Assembly: GCA_021161165.1 (NCBI GenBank)
Contig: JAGHBF010000051.1
Span: forward strand, 1 to 17,069
Source: Candidatus Aminicenantota bacterium
Lineage (GTDB): Bacteria; Acidobacteriota; Aminicenantia; S016-38
DNA: 17,069 nucleotides
Reading direction: 5' to 3'
Below are positions 8,116 to 15,163 of this stretch, piece after piece; positions within the stretch are counted from its first letter, which is position 1; the number at the start of each line of letters is the position of its first letter. The translations under genes and the position numbers were made by a program. Under the pieces are notes generated by a model that had not been told where the DNA came from, searched no databases, and worked only from the letters and a program-made list of their open reading frames with translations.

Positions 8116-8143
8116 TTAATATTATTAAAAATGTTAATTTAAC
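8116..8143. other. Two adjacent AT-only palindromes in the operon leader region
   Basis: TTAATATTATTAA (8116-8128) and GTTAATTTAAC (8133-8143) are each perfect palindromes around a single central base, 4 nt apart. They lie 47-80 nt upstream of the candidate -10. They could be a regulator or architectural-protein site, or chance in an AT-rich spacer. On the minus strand the second is followed by ATTTTT, so it could also weakly terminate transcription coming from the gene that ends at 8200. Confidence 0.25.
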
Positions 8144-8199
8144 TGAATGTTTTTTATGCTAAGTCCCCTTCTGTGTCATCTTTTATTTTTGTTAATTCA

Positions 8200-9141
8200 T
8201 TATTTCTTTTTATTTTCCTCTATTACCTCAAAAGAGAAGCTATATTCGGGAAGTTTATACTGTTCTTTTGGTTTTCCTTCCTCATCTGGTGGGGGATACT
8301 GAAGAGGTGGTTTAACGAAAAATGGAAAAAGGATATAATCCGGGTCTTCGGGTTTCTTTTTCTTAAACTTCAAATAGCAATAGGCTGTCTCTCCTACCCC
8401 GGGAAAGAAAGCGGAATACCAGGCTCTGGAACCATCCCTATACAGCGATGAGACCAGTTTATGGCTGGCAGTACAGTATGTAAAATAGTTCTCAGTTGGT
8501 CCTCCAGAGCCAAGACCGTAAAGCAGTTTTCTCTTTCCCTCAGGACCGTTTGTGTAAGTAATAGAAAACTTTATAAGTTTTTCCTTTGGCAGCTTTGCTA
8601 CATACCAATCGTAATCATTTGCGCTGAAGCCCTGATAAATTTTGTTAACACCTACCATGACGCGGGAATCATGACTTGCATCTCTTCCTGAACCTGCATC
8701 GTCCTGATGTTTTACAACGATAGTATCCACCTTCATTGGAACTCCTCCTGAAACATAACAAAAATCAGTCTTATTATTCCCTACTACAAGATACCAGAGA
8801 ACCTGTCCCACTTTGAATTCAGTAGTACTGAAATCATTTTTACAGAATTTACACCCTTCTTCTTTCGAAAACTCCCTGTAGGTATCGCACCCCACATAAT
8901 TTAATGCCCTCGGCATGTTGTTTAATGCCTGGTCCAATTGGGGATCACCGGTGCGAATAGGGATTGCTTCCATTCTTACCCAGTAAACAACATCCTTTGA
9001 ACTATCAATTACCAGGCAGGGGACGTCCTTTCCCAGTGTGATTGACTGGCCAGGGGTTATTACCTTGCATCCATAAGAGTTAAAGGAAACTCCTCCCTTT
9101 ATGAGCATCGCCATAAAAGCCAAAAGAGCAAGTTTTTTCAT
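8200..9141 (-). CDS. Exported cysteine-rich protein, unknown function
   Basis: The 313-residue product is not one I recognise. It has an N-terminal signal (MKKLALLAFMAMLIKGGVSF) and an excellent ribosome site (TAGGAGGAGACC-ATG). The mature part carries eight Cys, including a CKFC (CXXC) in KEEGCKFCKND, a spacing compatible with several disulfides or a redox or metal site. Predicted strands alternate with polar loops (VYWVRMEAIPIRTG, QVLWYLVVGNNKTDFCYV, AYCYLKFKKKKPEDPDY). A Pro-rich linker (KPPLQYPPPDEEGKP) precedes a final strand (YSFSFEVIEENKKK). It is encoded 9 nt after the stop of the 296-residue exported protein, the stop TAG of which is part of this gene's SD, so the two are co-expressed. 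It is probably periplasmic or surface-located. Confidence 0.8.
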   Translation of the reverse strand: MKKLALLAFMAMLIKGGVSFNSYGCKVITPGQSITLGKDVPCLVIDSSKDVVYWVRMEAIPIRTGDPQLDQALNNMPRALNYVGCDTYREFSKEEGCKFCKNDFSTTEFKVGQVLWYLVVGNNKTDFCYVSGGVPMKVDTIVVKHQDDAGSGRDASHDSRVMVGVNKIYQGFSANDYDWYVAKLPKEKLIKFSITYTNGPEGKRKLLYGLGSGGPTENYFTYCTASHKLVSSLYRDGSRAWYSAFFPGVGETAYCYLKFKKKKPEDPDYILFPFFVKPPLQYPPPDEEGKPKEQYKLPEYSFSFEVIEENKKK

Positions 9142-9150
9142 GGTCTCCTC

Positions 9151-10041
9151 CTATTTGAGAATTTTTATAGAAGGACAATCGGTCCCTTTAAATTCTATTT
9201 TTGCAGTATTGTAAAAGCTGTACCATCCATCTCCCTCTTTTTCTGCCCCCGGTGGTAATGAACAATTTTTTCCTAAAAACAATATTATTCTACCGGCTCT
9301 GGAAATTTTGCTTATCCTTTTTACATCAACAGGGAAAAGACCGCAAATGAACCCATCTCTAATAAGAGCATTTAAAATTTTTCTAACCGCAGTGGAATAA
9401 TCAAAATTTAGTTGCGGCTCCTTTTCCAGCGAAAATACTTCATTGGGGTTACTGCTCTCCCCGTAATCTTCAGGGAACCTTGCACCATATACCACACTTT
9501 TTAAAAGTGAATTAATCCTTTTTAAACTGGCTTTAGCTTCCTTCAGGTTTTTGAAACCTCCTTTCTCACCGATTGGAGCGGTTATACTAATATACGCAGG
9601 GGAATACCAGTGAACTTCCCATTTCAAAAAATCTTCATCCTCGCACCCGTTCTGACAGATAAGCTCTGAATAAAACTCCCTATCTATTTTCTGATAAAGC
9701 TTCTCATCCTCGGGATTTTTTTTCTTGTTCATACAATCATAAAAGGTGTTCCATGTCTTTGAACATTCTTTATTCTTGAACCAGCGGGAAAAGTCAACGG
9801 AAGTGGTTATTCTTATAATTTTTTTCTCGTAGTCTTTCCTGAGATATATAAAAGGAACTCCATCCTTGACGCTTATTTTGAGTTCATCCAGATTAAGCTC
9901 CTCTTTCTGCCTGTAAACCCATGTGTTGGGAACTGTTTTAAATTTAATACCTGGTTTGTTTAGATAAATTACAGAAAACTTTAATATCAAAGGCGTTGAG
10001 TAAAGAAGGAAAACAAGAAAGACAAAAAATAATCTTCTCAT
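9151..10041 (-). CDS. Exported protein, unknown function
   Basis: The 296-residue product belongs to no family I recognise. The start at 10041 has a strong SD (AGAGGAGGAAAAAG-ATG). A hydrophobic N-terminus (RRLFFVFLVFLLYSTPLILKFSVIYL) acts as signal or anchor; the lack of a clear cleavage site leaves anchoring possible. The mature region is rich in Lys, Glu and aromatic residues and has seven Cys (KEC, YDC, LICQNGC, FIC, KNC, TDC). A conserved-looking run near the middle reads WYSPAYISITAPIGEKGGF, and a Lys/Leu-rich helix follows (LKEAKASLKRINSLLKSV). The gene heads a two-gene unit with the Cys-rich exported protein at 8200-9141. The spacer behind it holds the octamer repeat array. The similar size, export and Cys content suggest that the two products act together. 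Confidence 0.75.
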   Translation of the reverse strand: MRRLFFVFLVFLLYSTPLILKFSVIYLNKPGIKFKTVPNTWVYRQKEELNLDELKISVKDGVPFIYLRKDYEKKIIRITTSVDFSRWFKNKECSKTWNTFYDCMNKKKNPEDEKLYQKIDREFYSELICQNGCEDEDFLKWEVHWYSPAYISITAPIGEKGGFKNLKEAKASLKRINSLLKSVVYGARFPEDYGESSNPNEVFSLEKEPQLNFDYSTAVRKILNALIRDGFICGLFPVDVKRISKISRAGRIILFLGKNCSLPPGAEKEGDGWYSFYNTAKIEFKGTDCPSIKILK

Positions 10042-10115
10042 CTTTTTCCTCCTCTATAAATATAGCAAAATAGATTCCAGAAAAAATTACTTTGAAAAAA
10101 GGAAGACAATTTAAA

Positions 10116-10137
10116 AATGTCCTGAAATTTAGACATT
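10116..10137. promoter_or_regulatory. Short dyad in the leader of the exported-protein pair
   Basis: AATGTC (10116-10121) and GACATT (10132-10137) are perfect 6-bp inverted halves around a 10-nt centre, about 75 nt upstream of the start at 10041. On the minus strand the second half runs into TTTTTAAA, so it could be a weak terminator of readthrough from the efflux operon. Alternatively it could be a regulator half-site pair. The sequence does not decide between these. Confidence 0.3.
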
Positions 10138-10252
10138 AATTCTGATTTTAAAGCGACAAATCAATAAAATATGGTGTTGGTTGAAATTCCTTTTTTTTGG
10201 ATTGAATATTGTGAAATCTAAACCATCGCTCAATTGAACTTTTTGCCTCTGT

Positions 10253-10378
10253 GCGTAAGTGCGAATACGCGAATACGTGAGATCGCGAAATCGCGAAAAC
10301 GAGGAACGCGATACACGAAATCGCGAAAACGCGTATACGGGTCAACATGAAATCGCGATAACGCAATAACGCTCTGCG
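10253..10378. repeat. Degenerate octamer tandem array, CpG-rich
   Basis: About 15 units of 8 nt follow one another, with consensus close to GCG-A-A/T-A/T-A/T-C. Exact or near copies include GCGAATAC (10261 and 10269), GCGAAATC (10285), GCGAAAAC (10293 and 10323), GCGTATAC (10331) and GCGATAAC (10355). Phase is kept from 10253 to 10300 and again from 10323 to 10370, with a disturbed stretch between. The array contains four TCGCGA palindromes (10283, 10291, 10321, 10353) and the small hairpin CGCGAAAACGCG (10322-10333). The 8-nt period is not a multiple of 3, so it is not a coding repeat. The units are too short and too degenerate to be CRISPR, and no spacers exist. The function is unknown. Confidence 0.8.
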
Positions 10379-10438
10379 CCATACAAATACCCAGTACCCG
10401 GTGCATTTTGCGTTGTTCTCAATGCACAAACAAAACGT

Positions 10439-11542
10439 CTATGCCGTAAGTCGCTTTCGGAAAAGAAGACTGGAGATTAAAACAAACACTACTGCAAAAA
10501 GGGAAAGAATAGCTATATCCATCAACATCAAATTCAATCCCCCGCCCTTCAGGAAAATCTCCCTGAGCATCTTAATATAGAATTTCAGCGGGGTAAGATT
10601 GGAAAGAAACTGGATAAACTTTGGCATATTCCTTATAGGTATAAGCAACCCGGAAAGCATGATAGCAAACAACAAACTGAACCAGGAGAGAAAAAGAACC
10701 TGAAGAAGGGAGGTGGAGAAAGTTGCAATTAGAATCCCAATGGAAAGCGCTGTTAGTATATAGAGGAAGGACGCTCCGAAAAGTAAAAGATAACTTCCCC
10801 GCATTGGCACATGGAACCAGAGCTTGCCCACCATAAGAGCAAGAGTGATTGATAAAAACCCTCCAAGGGCATAGGGAATCATCTTCCCGATTAACAATTC
10901 ATGTGGTTTTATAGGAGTTATACTAAGCTGCTCAAGAGTAGATGTTTCCTTTTCCCTTACTATGGAAAATCCTATTAGAAGTGTGCAAATTATTGTGATT
11001 ATGAGACCTGCAAGTCCAGGCACCATAAAATACACGCTTTTCAATTCAGGATTAAACCATGCAGTATATATCATTTTAACCTTTGCAGGAGCACTCCCCT
11101 TTAAAATCCCTGCCCCAAAATTTTCAAAAATCCGCATTATGTATCCTGTAACGATGGAAGCAATGTTTGAATCCATTGCGTTTACTATCAGCTGAGCTTG
11201 CGAACCTTCTCTCCTCAGGACCTTTCGCATAAATCCTTCGGGTATTATCAGAACTGCATCCACTTTTCTCTTCTTCAACAGTTCTTCCACTCCACGTGGA
11301 GTGGTATCTACATATTTAATTTTAAAATACCCGGAATTGCTGATTTTGTCGATCAAATGCCTGCTGAAGACTGTTTTGTCAGAGTCCTTGATTCCAAGGT
11401 CAATATTTTTTACATCCGTTGTAAGCACATACCCGAAAATAAGCAGCTGCACAACAGGTACCACAAAAAGAAGAAGTAGAGTTTGTTTCTGCCGTCTCAT
11501 TTGTTTAAATTCTTTTTTTACTATGGCTAAAATTCTTCTCAT
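10439..11542 (-). CDS. ABC-2 type permease, YbhR-like (second of pair)
   Basis: The 367-residue product is an ABC2_membrane_3-type permease. One TM near the N-terminus (LLLLFVVPVVQLLIFGYVL) is followed by a large extracytoplasmic domain (about 45-170). Five C-terminal TMs start at YFMVPGLAGLIITIICTLLIGFSI. The cytoplasmic loop VREKETSTLEQLSITPIKPHELLIGK is the family hallmark. It is clearly paralogous to the permease encoded just upstream (shared DVKNI, FNPELKS, PGLA and related runs), so a heterodimer is expected. The ATG at 11542 shares one base with the upstream stop (TAATG), with an SD AGAGGGAG. It is the last gene of the efflux operon. E. coli YbhS/YbhR homologues are linked to export of cationic and antibiotic compounds; the substrate here is unknown. 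Confidence 0.92.
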   Translation of the reverse strand: MRRILAIVKKEFKQMRRQKQTLLLLFVVPVVQLLIFGYVLTTDVKNIDLGIKDSDKTVFSRHLIDKISNSGYFKIKYVDTTPRGVEELLKKRKVDAVLIIPEGFMRKVLRREGSQAQLIVNAMDSNIASIVTGYIMRIFENFGAGILKGSAPAKVKMIYTAWFNPELKSVYFMVPGLAGLIITIICTLLIGFSIVREKETSTLEQLSITPIKPHELLIGKMIPYALGGFLSITLALMVGKLWFHVPMRGSYLLLFGASFLYILTALSIGILIATFSTSLLQVLFLSWFSLLFAIMLSGLLIPIRNMPKFIQFLSNLTPLKFYIKMLREIFLKGGGLNLMLMDIAILSLFAVVFVLISSLLFRKRLTA

Positions 11543-12636
11543 TAAAGCTCCCTCTTCAGCCTGAAGGTGCTTATAACAAAGAAGAAAATTGCGAAAACCA
11601 TCAGAAAGACTAATTCTCTATAAATCTCTTTAAATCCCACTCCCATGAGCATTATTCCCCTTATGATTATTAGAAAATATCTGGCAGGGATTATATAGGT
11701 TAAAGCCTGCAAAAGCACAGGCATACTCTTTATAGGAAATATAAAGCCTGAAAGAAGAACCGAGGGTAAAATGGTCAGCACCAGAGATAAAATCATGGCT
11801 ATGGCCTGGGAAGAGGCAATAGTAGAAAGGAAAACACCAAAACTCAGTCCTGCGAACATGTATATAAAAATTGAAACCCCGAGGCTCAGCAGACTCCCCC
11901 TGAAGGGAACCCGGAACCACAGCTCAGCTACAGCAATAATCAGGCTGGCTTCAACCACTGCAAGGAAAAGATAGGGCAACAATTTCACTACAATTACTTG
12001 AAAAGGACTAACAGGAGCTAGTCTGAGAAGCTTCAAGCTCCCTATCTCCTTCTCCTTCACAATGGTTATAGAGGTAAGCATAGCGCAGATCATCATTAGA
12101 AATATCGCTGCCAGGCCTGGAACAAAAAAGTGAGAACTTTTCAGTTCGGGATTGAAAAAATTCACCACAGAAAACCTGAATTCGGGACCACGTGGCATAT
12201 GTTTACTGTTGAACTTTGCGAGAAAAGCATGGAAATAATTGGCCACAGTGGTGGCAAGATTAGAATCGCTTCCATCCAATACGAGTAAAACCTCAGTATC
12301 TTTACCAGTAAGAAGTTTTTTATACCCATTGCTTGGTATAATCAGACACGCATCTACCTTCCCTTTCACAATCCATTTTTCACAATCTTTTAATGAGGGA
12401 AATTCTCCTTCTCTGGTGAAGTATGAACTGGCCTCCATGTCAGAAACAAGGCCTTCGAAGAACTGAGAATGGTCGTAATTAACCACCCCGAATTTTATGT
12501 TTTTAACGTCCATCCGAACTACATACCCATAAAATAGCAACATAATTACTGGAAGAAGCGATATGAGGAACAAACTCTTTGGGTCACGTATAAGGTGGAG
12601 AAATTCTTTTTTCAAAAAGGCCTTAGACTTCCTCAA
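11542..12636 (-). CDS. ABC-2 type permease, YbhS-like (first of pair)
   Basis: The 364-residue product has the same architecture as its downstream partner. TM1 is about 23-41 (LFLISLLPVIMLLFYGYVV), followed by an extracytoplasmic domain ending near FFNPELKSSHFFVPGLA. The ABC-2 loop VKEKEIGSLKLLRLAPVSPFQ and five TMs complete it, ending FRLKREL. The start is TTG at 12636, fixed by AGGAGG-AAGCC-TTG. The SD and start lie inside the last codons of the preceding ATPase gene (14-nt overlap), so translation is coupled. With the second permease it should form the transmembrane core of the exporter powered by the two ATPases upstream. No frameshift or missing segment is seen. Confidence 0.92.
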   Translation of the reverse strand: MRKSKAFLKKEFLHLIRDPKSLFLISLLPVIMLLFYGYVVRMDVKNIKFGVVNYDHSQFFEGLVSDMEASSYFTREGEFPSLKDCEKWIVKGKVDACLIIPSNGYKKLLTGKDTEVLLVLDGSDSNLATTVANYFHAFLAKFNSKHMPRGPEFRFSVVNFFNPELKSSHFFVPGLAAIFLMMICAMLTSITIVKEKEIGSLKLLRLAPVSPFQVIVVKLLPYLFLAVVEASLIIAVAELWFRVPFRGSLLSLGVSIFIYMFAGLSFGVFLSTIASSQAIAMILSLVLTILPSVLLSGFIFPIKSMPVLLQALTYIIPARYFLIIIRGIMLMGVGFKEIYRELVFLMVFAIFFFVISTFRLKREL

Positions 12637-13363
12637 GGCTTCCTCCTACAAGTGAAACAAAAACTTCCTCCATACTTTCCTTTTCCAGGCTCGTTTTAAG
12701 TGAATCAGGAGAATCCAAGGCAAGAATTCGACCCTCATGCATTATTGTTAGCCTATCGCAATATTCCGCTTCCTCCATATAATGGGTGGTGACAATTATC
12801 GTCTGCCCTGCACCGGACAATTTCCTTATTATCTTCCAGAAGCTCCTTCTGGACACAGGGTCGACCCCTGAAGTGGGTTCGTCAAGAAAAATCAATTCAG
12901 GTCTGTGAAGTAAAGCACACGATAGGGCTATTCTCTGTTTCCATCCCAGGGGCAAAGAAGAAACCAAAGAATTAAGAAAAGGTTTAAACTCGAGAAATTG
13001 ATTTAATCTCTCAATTTCAGAATGGAAGTCCCTGTTATTGACACCGTAAAGAGCTGCGAAAAGCTCTAAATTTTCCAGCGCAGTCAGGTCTTCATAAAGG
13101 GAAAACTTCTGGGACATATATCCGATTTTGCTTTTGACTTTATGGCTTTCCCTGGGTATTTTAAAACCGGAGACCCTTACAATCCCTGATGTGGGTGGAA
13201 GGATACCGCAAAGCATCCTTATGGTTGTGGTTTTTCCCGCTCCATTCGCACCTATAATTCCGAAAATTTCACCCTTCATTACTGAAAAGCTTATATTATT
13301 CACTGCGGTGACATCCCCAAATTTCTTAACCAGATTTTTAACCTCAACCACATACTCATTCAC
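12623..13363 (-). CDS. ABC ATPase equivalent to the second half of YbhF
   Basis: The 246-residue nucleotide-binding domain starts at GTG (13363), with GGAGG 8 nt upstream inside the preceding ATPase gene (8-nt overlap). It has Walker A GANGAGKTT (38-46), Q-loop Gln85 (GYMSQKFSLYEDLT), Walker B LIFLDEPT (157-164), D-loop SGVDP and an intact H-loop His194 (TTHYMEE). The signature is not LSGG but LPLGWKQR (137-144, bases 12944-12955). The LPLG form is, to my recollection, seen in the C-terminal ATPase of YbhF-like tandem proteins, which supports this assignment. Its H-loop, Walker A and Walker B would pair with the canonical LSGG of the other ATPase to form the competent ATP site. It is a cytoplasmic, energising subunit. 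Confidence 0.93.
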   Translation of the reverse strand: MNEYVVEVKNLVKKFGDVTAVNNISFSVMKGEIFGIIGANGAGKTTTIRMLCGILPPTSGIVRVSGFKIPRESHKVKSKIGYMSQKFSLYEDLTALENLELFAALYGVNNRDFHSEIERLNQFLEFKPFLNSLVSSLPLGWKQRIALSCALLHRPELIFLDEPTSGVDPVSRRSFWKIIRKLSGAGQTIIVTTHYMEEAEYCDRLTIMHEGRILALDSPDSLKTSLEKESMEEVFVSLVGGSLEEV

Positions 13364-14279
13364 CGATAAAACCTCCTGTCAGGTATACAAAAACATCCTC
13401 GGCGGTAGGAGAGACAGGATACCATCCTTTTACAATCTGACTTAATTCTTCAACCACCTTTTTTTCGTATTCCCGGGGAAAGTAAGCTCTCACCCGTCGG
13501 CCTACGACATGGGTGGCCTTTATGTTTTTAAGTTTTTCCACCTTTTCAATCAAATCCTCTACCCTATCTGTTTTGATTTCCGCAATTTTAAAAGGGAAAA
13601 GCTCGCTGAGGTTCTGAACTTCAATTTGAACAAGAACCCTTCCTTCCGCCAGAAATACCACCTCGTCCATTCGGGAAACTTCCTCCATATTGGAAGTGGA
13701 CAAAATAACTGTGGTTCCTTGTTCTTTTATAAAACGTATCAGCTCCCATAATTCAGTCCTTGATATAGGATCAACTCCCCTGGTAGGCTCATCAAGAACA
13801 AGAACAGATGGTTCGTGAATAAGGCAACTCAGCACCATTAGTTTTTGCTTCATTCCTCCGGAAAGTTTACCTGCTTGTCTTTTTCTGGCTTTCTTCAAGT
13901 TAGCAATATCCAGCAACTTTTCTATTTTTTCCCGAAGGGTTCCATCTTTCTGGCCGTAAATCTGGCCAAAGAAAAAGAGGTTTTCTTCAACTGTAAGGTC
14001 TGAGTAAAGGGAAAAATCCTGAGGAACAAATCCCAGGTTTCTTTTCAGACTTCCAGAATCTTCTGTCCATTTTTTACCGGCAATTAGTACTTCTCCTGAA
14101 TCTGGCAACCTTAGCCCTGTTATTATTTCCAGCAGGGTTGTTTTTCCAGCACCATCAGGACCTATCACTCCGGTAATTTTCCCTTCTTTAAGGGTAAGGG
14201 AAACATCCTTCAGAGCTATAATTCCATCATATTCTTTGGTTATATCCCTGACTTCAATGAAACCAGTGGGTCCTATCAT
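13356..14279 (-). CDS. ABC ATPase equivalent to the first half of YbhF
   Basis: The 307-residue product has Walker A GPDGAGKTT (40-48), Q-loop Gln87 (GFVPQDFSLYSDLT), a canonical signature LSGGMKQK (139-146), Walker B VLVLDEPT (159-166) and D-loop RGVDP. At the H-loop the usual His is Ser196 (ILSTSNMEE, codon at 13692-13694). The roughly 75 residues after the nucleotide-binding fold (from about 230) contain VEDLIEKVEKLKNIKATHVVGRRVRAYFPREYEKK. This looks like the ferredoxin-like linker that joins the two halves in fused YbhF proteins. The gene therefore ends where a fusion would continue into the second ATPase, and the two reading frames overlap by 8 nt. The start ATG at 14279 overlaps the HlyD stop by 4 nt. 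Confidence 0.94.
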   Translation of the reverse strand: MIGPTGFIEVRDITKEYDGIIALKDVSLTLKEGKITGVIGPDGAGKTTLLEIITGLRLPDSGEVLIAGKKWTEDSGSLKRNLGFVPQDFSLYSDLTVEENLFFFGQIYGQKDGTLREKIEKLLDIANLKKARKRQAGKLSGGMKQKLMVLSCLIHEPSVLVLDEPTRGVDPISRTELWELIRFIKEQGTTVILSTSNMEEVSRMDEVVFLAEGRVLVQIEVQNLSELFPFKIAEIKTDRVEDLIEKVEKLKNIKATHVVGRRVRAYFPREYEKKVVEELSQIVKGWYPVSPTAEDVFVYLTGGFIGE

Positions 14280-15163
14280 TTTTCTAAGAAGATCTCCACA
14301 GGCATACCGATCTTAAAAATACCCTTTTTATTGTCTATGCTTACCTTTACTGCATAGACAAGGGTAGCCCTTTCACTTTGCGTCTGGACATTCTTAGGAA
14401 TAAATTCCGCTTCCTCTGCTACCCATATCACCTTTCCTGAAAATTCCCTGTTCGGAAATGAGTCGACCTTTATTTTTGCTTTCTGTCCTATTTTTATGAA
14501 CCCAAGATATCTTTCTTCAACATACATCCTGGCCCATACTTCATCCATCTTTGCAAGGGTAAGAATGGTACTCGTAGGTAAAACCACCTCACCCTCCCGG
14601 GCTACAATTTCCTGAACAATCCCATCTATCGGAGCCTTAATCTCAGAATTGTCTATATAATAATCGAAAAGCTCCAGTCGCTGATTTACACTCTCTATTT
14701 TAGCCTTCAATGCAGACCGATTTTCCTTTAAAGCCTGAAGCCTTTTCTGCAGGGACAGATATTCTGTCTCGGTTTCCTCAAATTTCTGCAAAGGGATAGC
14801 CTTTTCTTTGTATAGGTTCTTAGCCCTTTCGTAGGTCTTTTCAACCTGTTTTAATCTGACCCCAAGCTCCTCTATCTGTCTTGAAAGGGAAGCAATAGAA
14901 TAAAAAAGTTCTTTCCTGGTAGTTTCTACTTCCTTTTTTTTAAGCTCAAATTCCCTGGAATCAAGTATAGCAAGCACATCTCCCTTTTTTACCCTTTCGC
15001 CTTCCTTCACTGGAATATTCTTTATTCTGGCCTGGTAAATGGGAGAAATCCGGACCTGAACTGCCTCTATGGTAGCTGTGGACGAAATTACATTTTCCTT
15101 TCCCTTTTCCCCACAGGAAACAAGAACAAAAATGGCAAGCAATAAAATTGTCTTTCTCTTCAT
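14276..15163 (-). CDS. HlyD/MFP-family periplasmic adaptor lipoprotein (YbhG-like)
   Basis: The 295-residue adaptor has a good lipobox (VLVSC, Cys17) after a short hydrophobic signal, so it is probably a lipoprotein. The N-terminal half of a lipoyl-like domain (about 38-70, ARIKNIPVKEGERVKKGDVLAILD) is followed by a long coiled-coil hairpin (about 72-165, rich in Glu, Lys and Leu). The second lipoyl half comes next (SEIKAPIDGIVQEIVAREGEVV), then beta-barrel domains ending GIFKIGMPVEIFLEK. These adaptors bridge inner-membrane exporters to TolC channels. The TolC gene precedes it with an ATGA overlap, and the ATPase follows with another. The SD AAAGGAGGAATT-ATG lies inside the TolC gene. This is the family order expected for YbhG next to YbhFSR. 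Confidence 0.94.
   Translation of the reverse strand: MKRKTILLLAIFVLVSCGEKGKENVISSTATIEAVQVRISPIYQARIKNIPVKEGERVKKGDVLAILDSREFELKKKEVETTRKELFYSIASLSRQIEELGVRLKQVEKTYERAKNLYKEKAIPLQKFEETETEYLSLQKRLQALKENRSALKAKIESVNQRLELFDYYIDNSEIKAPIDGIVQEIVAREGEVVLPTSTILTLAKMDEVWARMYVEERYLGFIKIGQKAKIKVDSFPNREFSGKVIWVAEEAEFIPKNVQTQSERATLVYAVKVSIDNKKGIFKIGMPVEIFLEK

Larger units (their letters stand above)
10042..10438. other. 397-nt gene-free spacer
   Basis: This spacer lies between the end of the efflux operon and the start of the exported-protein pair. It holds an octamer repeat array (10253-10378), a direct repeat TACCC-AG-TACCC (10388-10399), a dyad (10116-10137) and AT-rich sequence with the likely promoter of the downstream pair. 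One open frame of 93 codons crosses it on the minus strand. It starts at TTG with no SD, and most of its coding sense comes from the repeat array, so I do not call it a gene. No tRNA or strong GC-rich terminator was seen. Confidence 0.6.

Noticed and set aside
10059..10067. Extended -10-like TGCTATATT upstream of the 296-residue protein
   Set aside because: A transcript starting about 7 nt downstream would begin inside the Shine-Dalgarno sequence, so it is unlikely to be the working promoter.
10253..10378. Octamer array as a CRISPR or plasmid iteron origin
   Set aside because: Units are 8 nt with no spacers, so it is not CRISPR. No replication initiator gene, DnaA-box cluster or AT-rich unwinding element is adjacent, so an origin is unsupported.
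10402..10426. Hairpin TGCATT/AATGCA just after the efflux operon stop
   Set aside because: It has a short stem and long loop, with no U-tract on the minus strand, so it is not a convincing terminator.
10148..10429. 93-codon open frame on the minus strand in the spacer
   Set aside because: It starts with TTG and has no ribosome site. Much of its sequence is the translated octamer array (Arg, Ile, Ala, Ser and Phe rich), and it lacks any domain-like pattern.
11630..11920. 96-codon minus-strand frame inside the YbhS-like permease gene
   Set aside because: It is a shadow frame of a clear membrane protein gene, with biased composition and no start signals.
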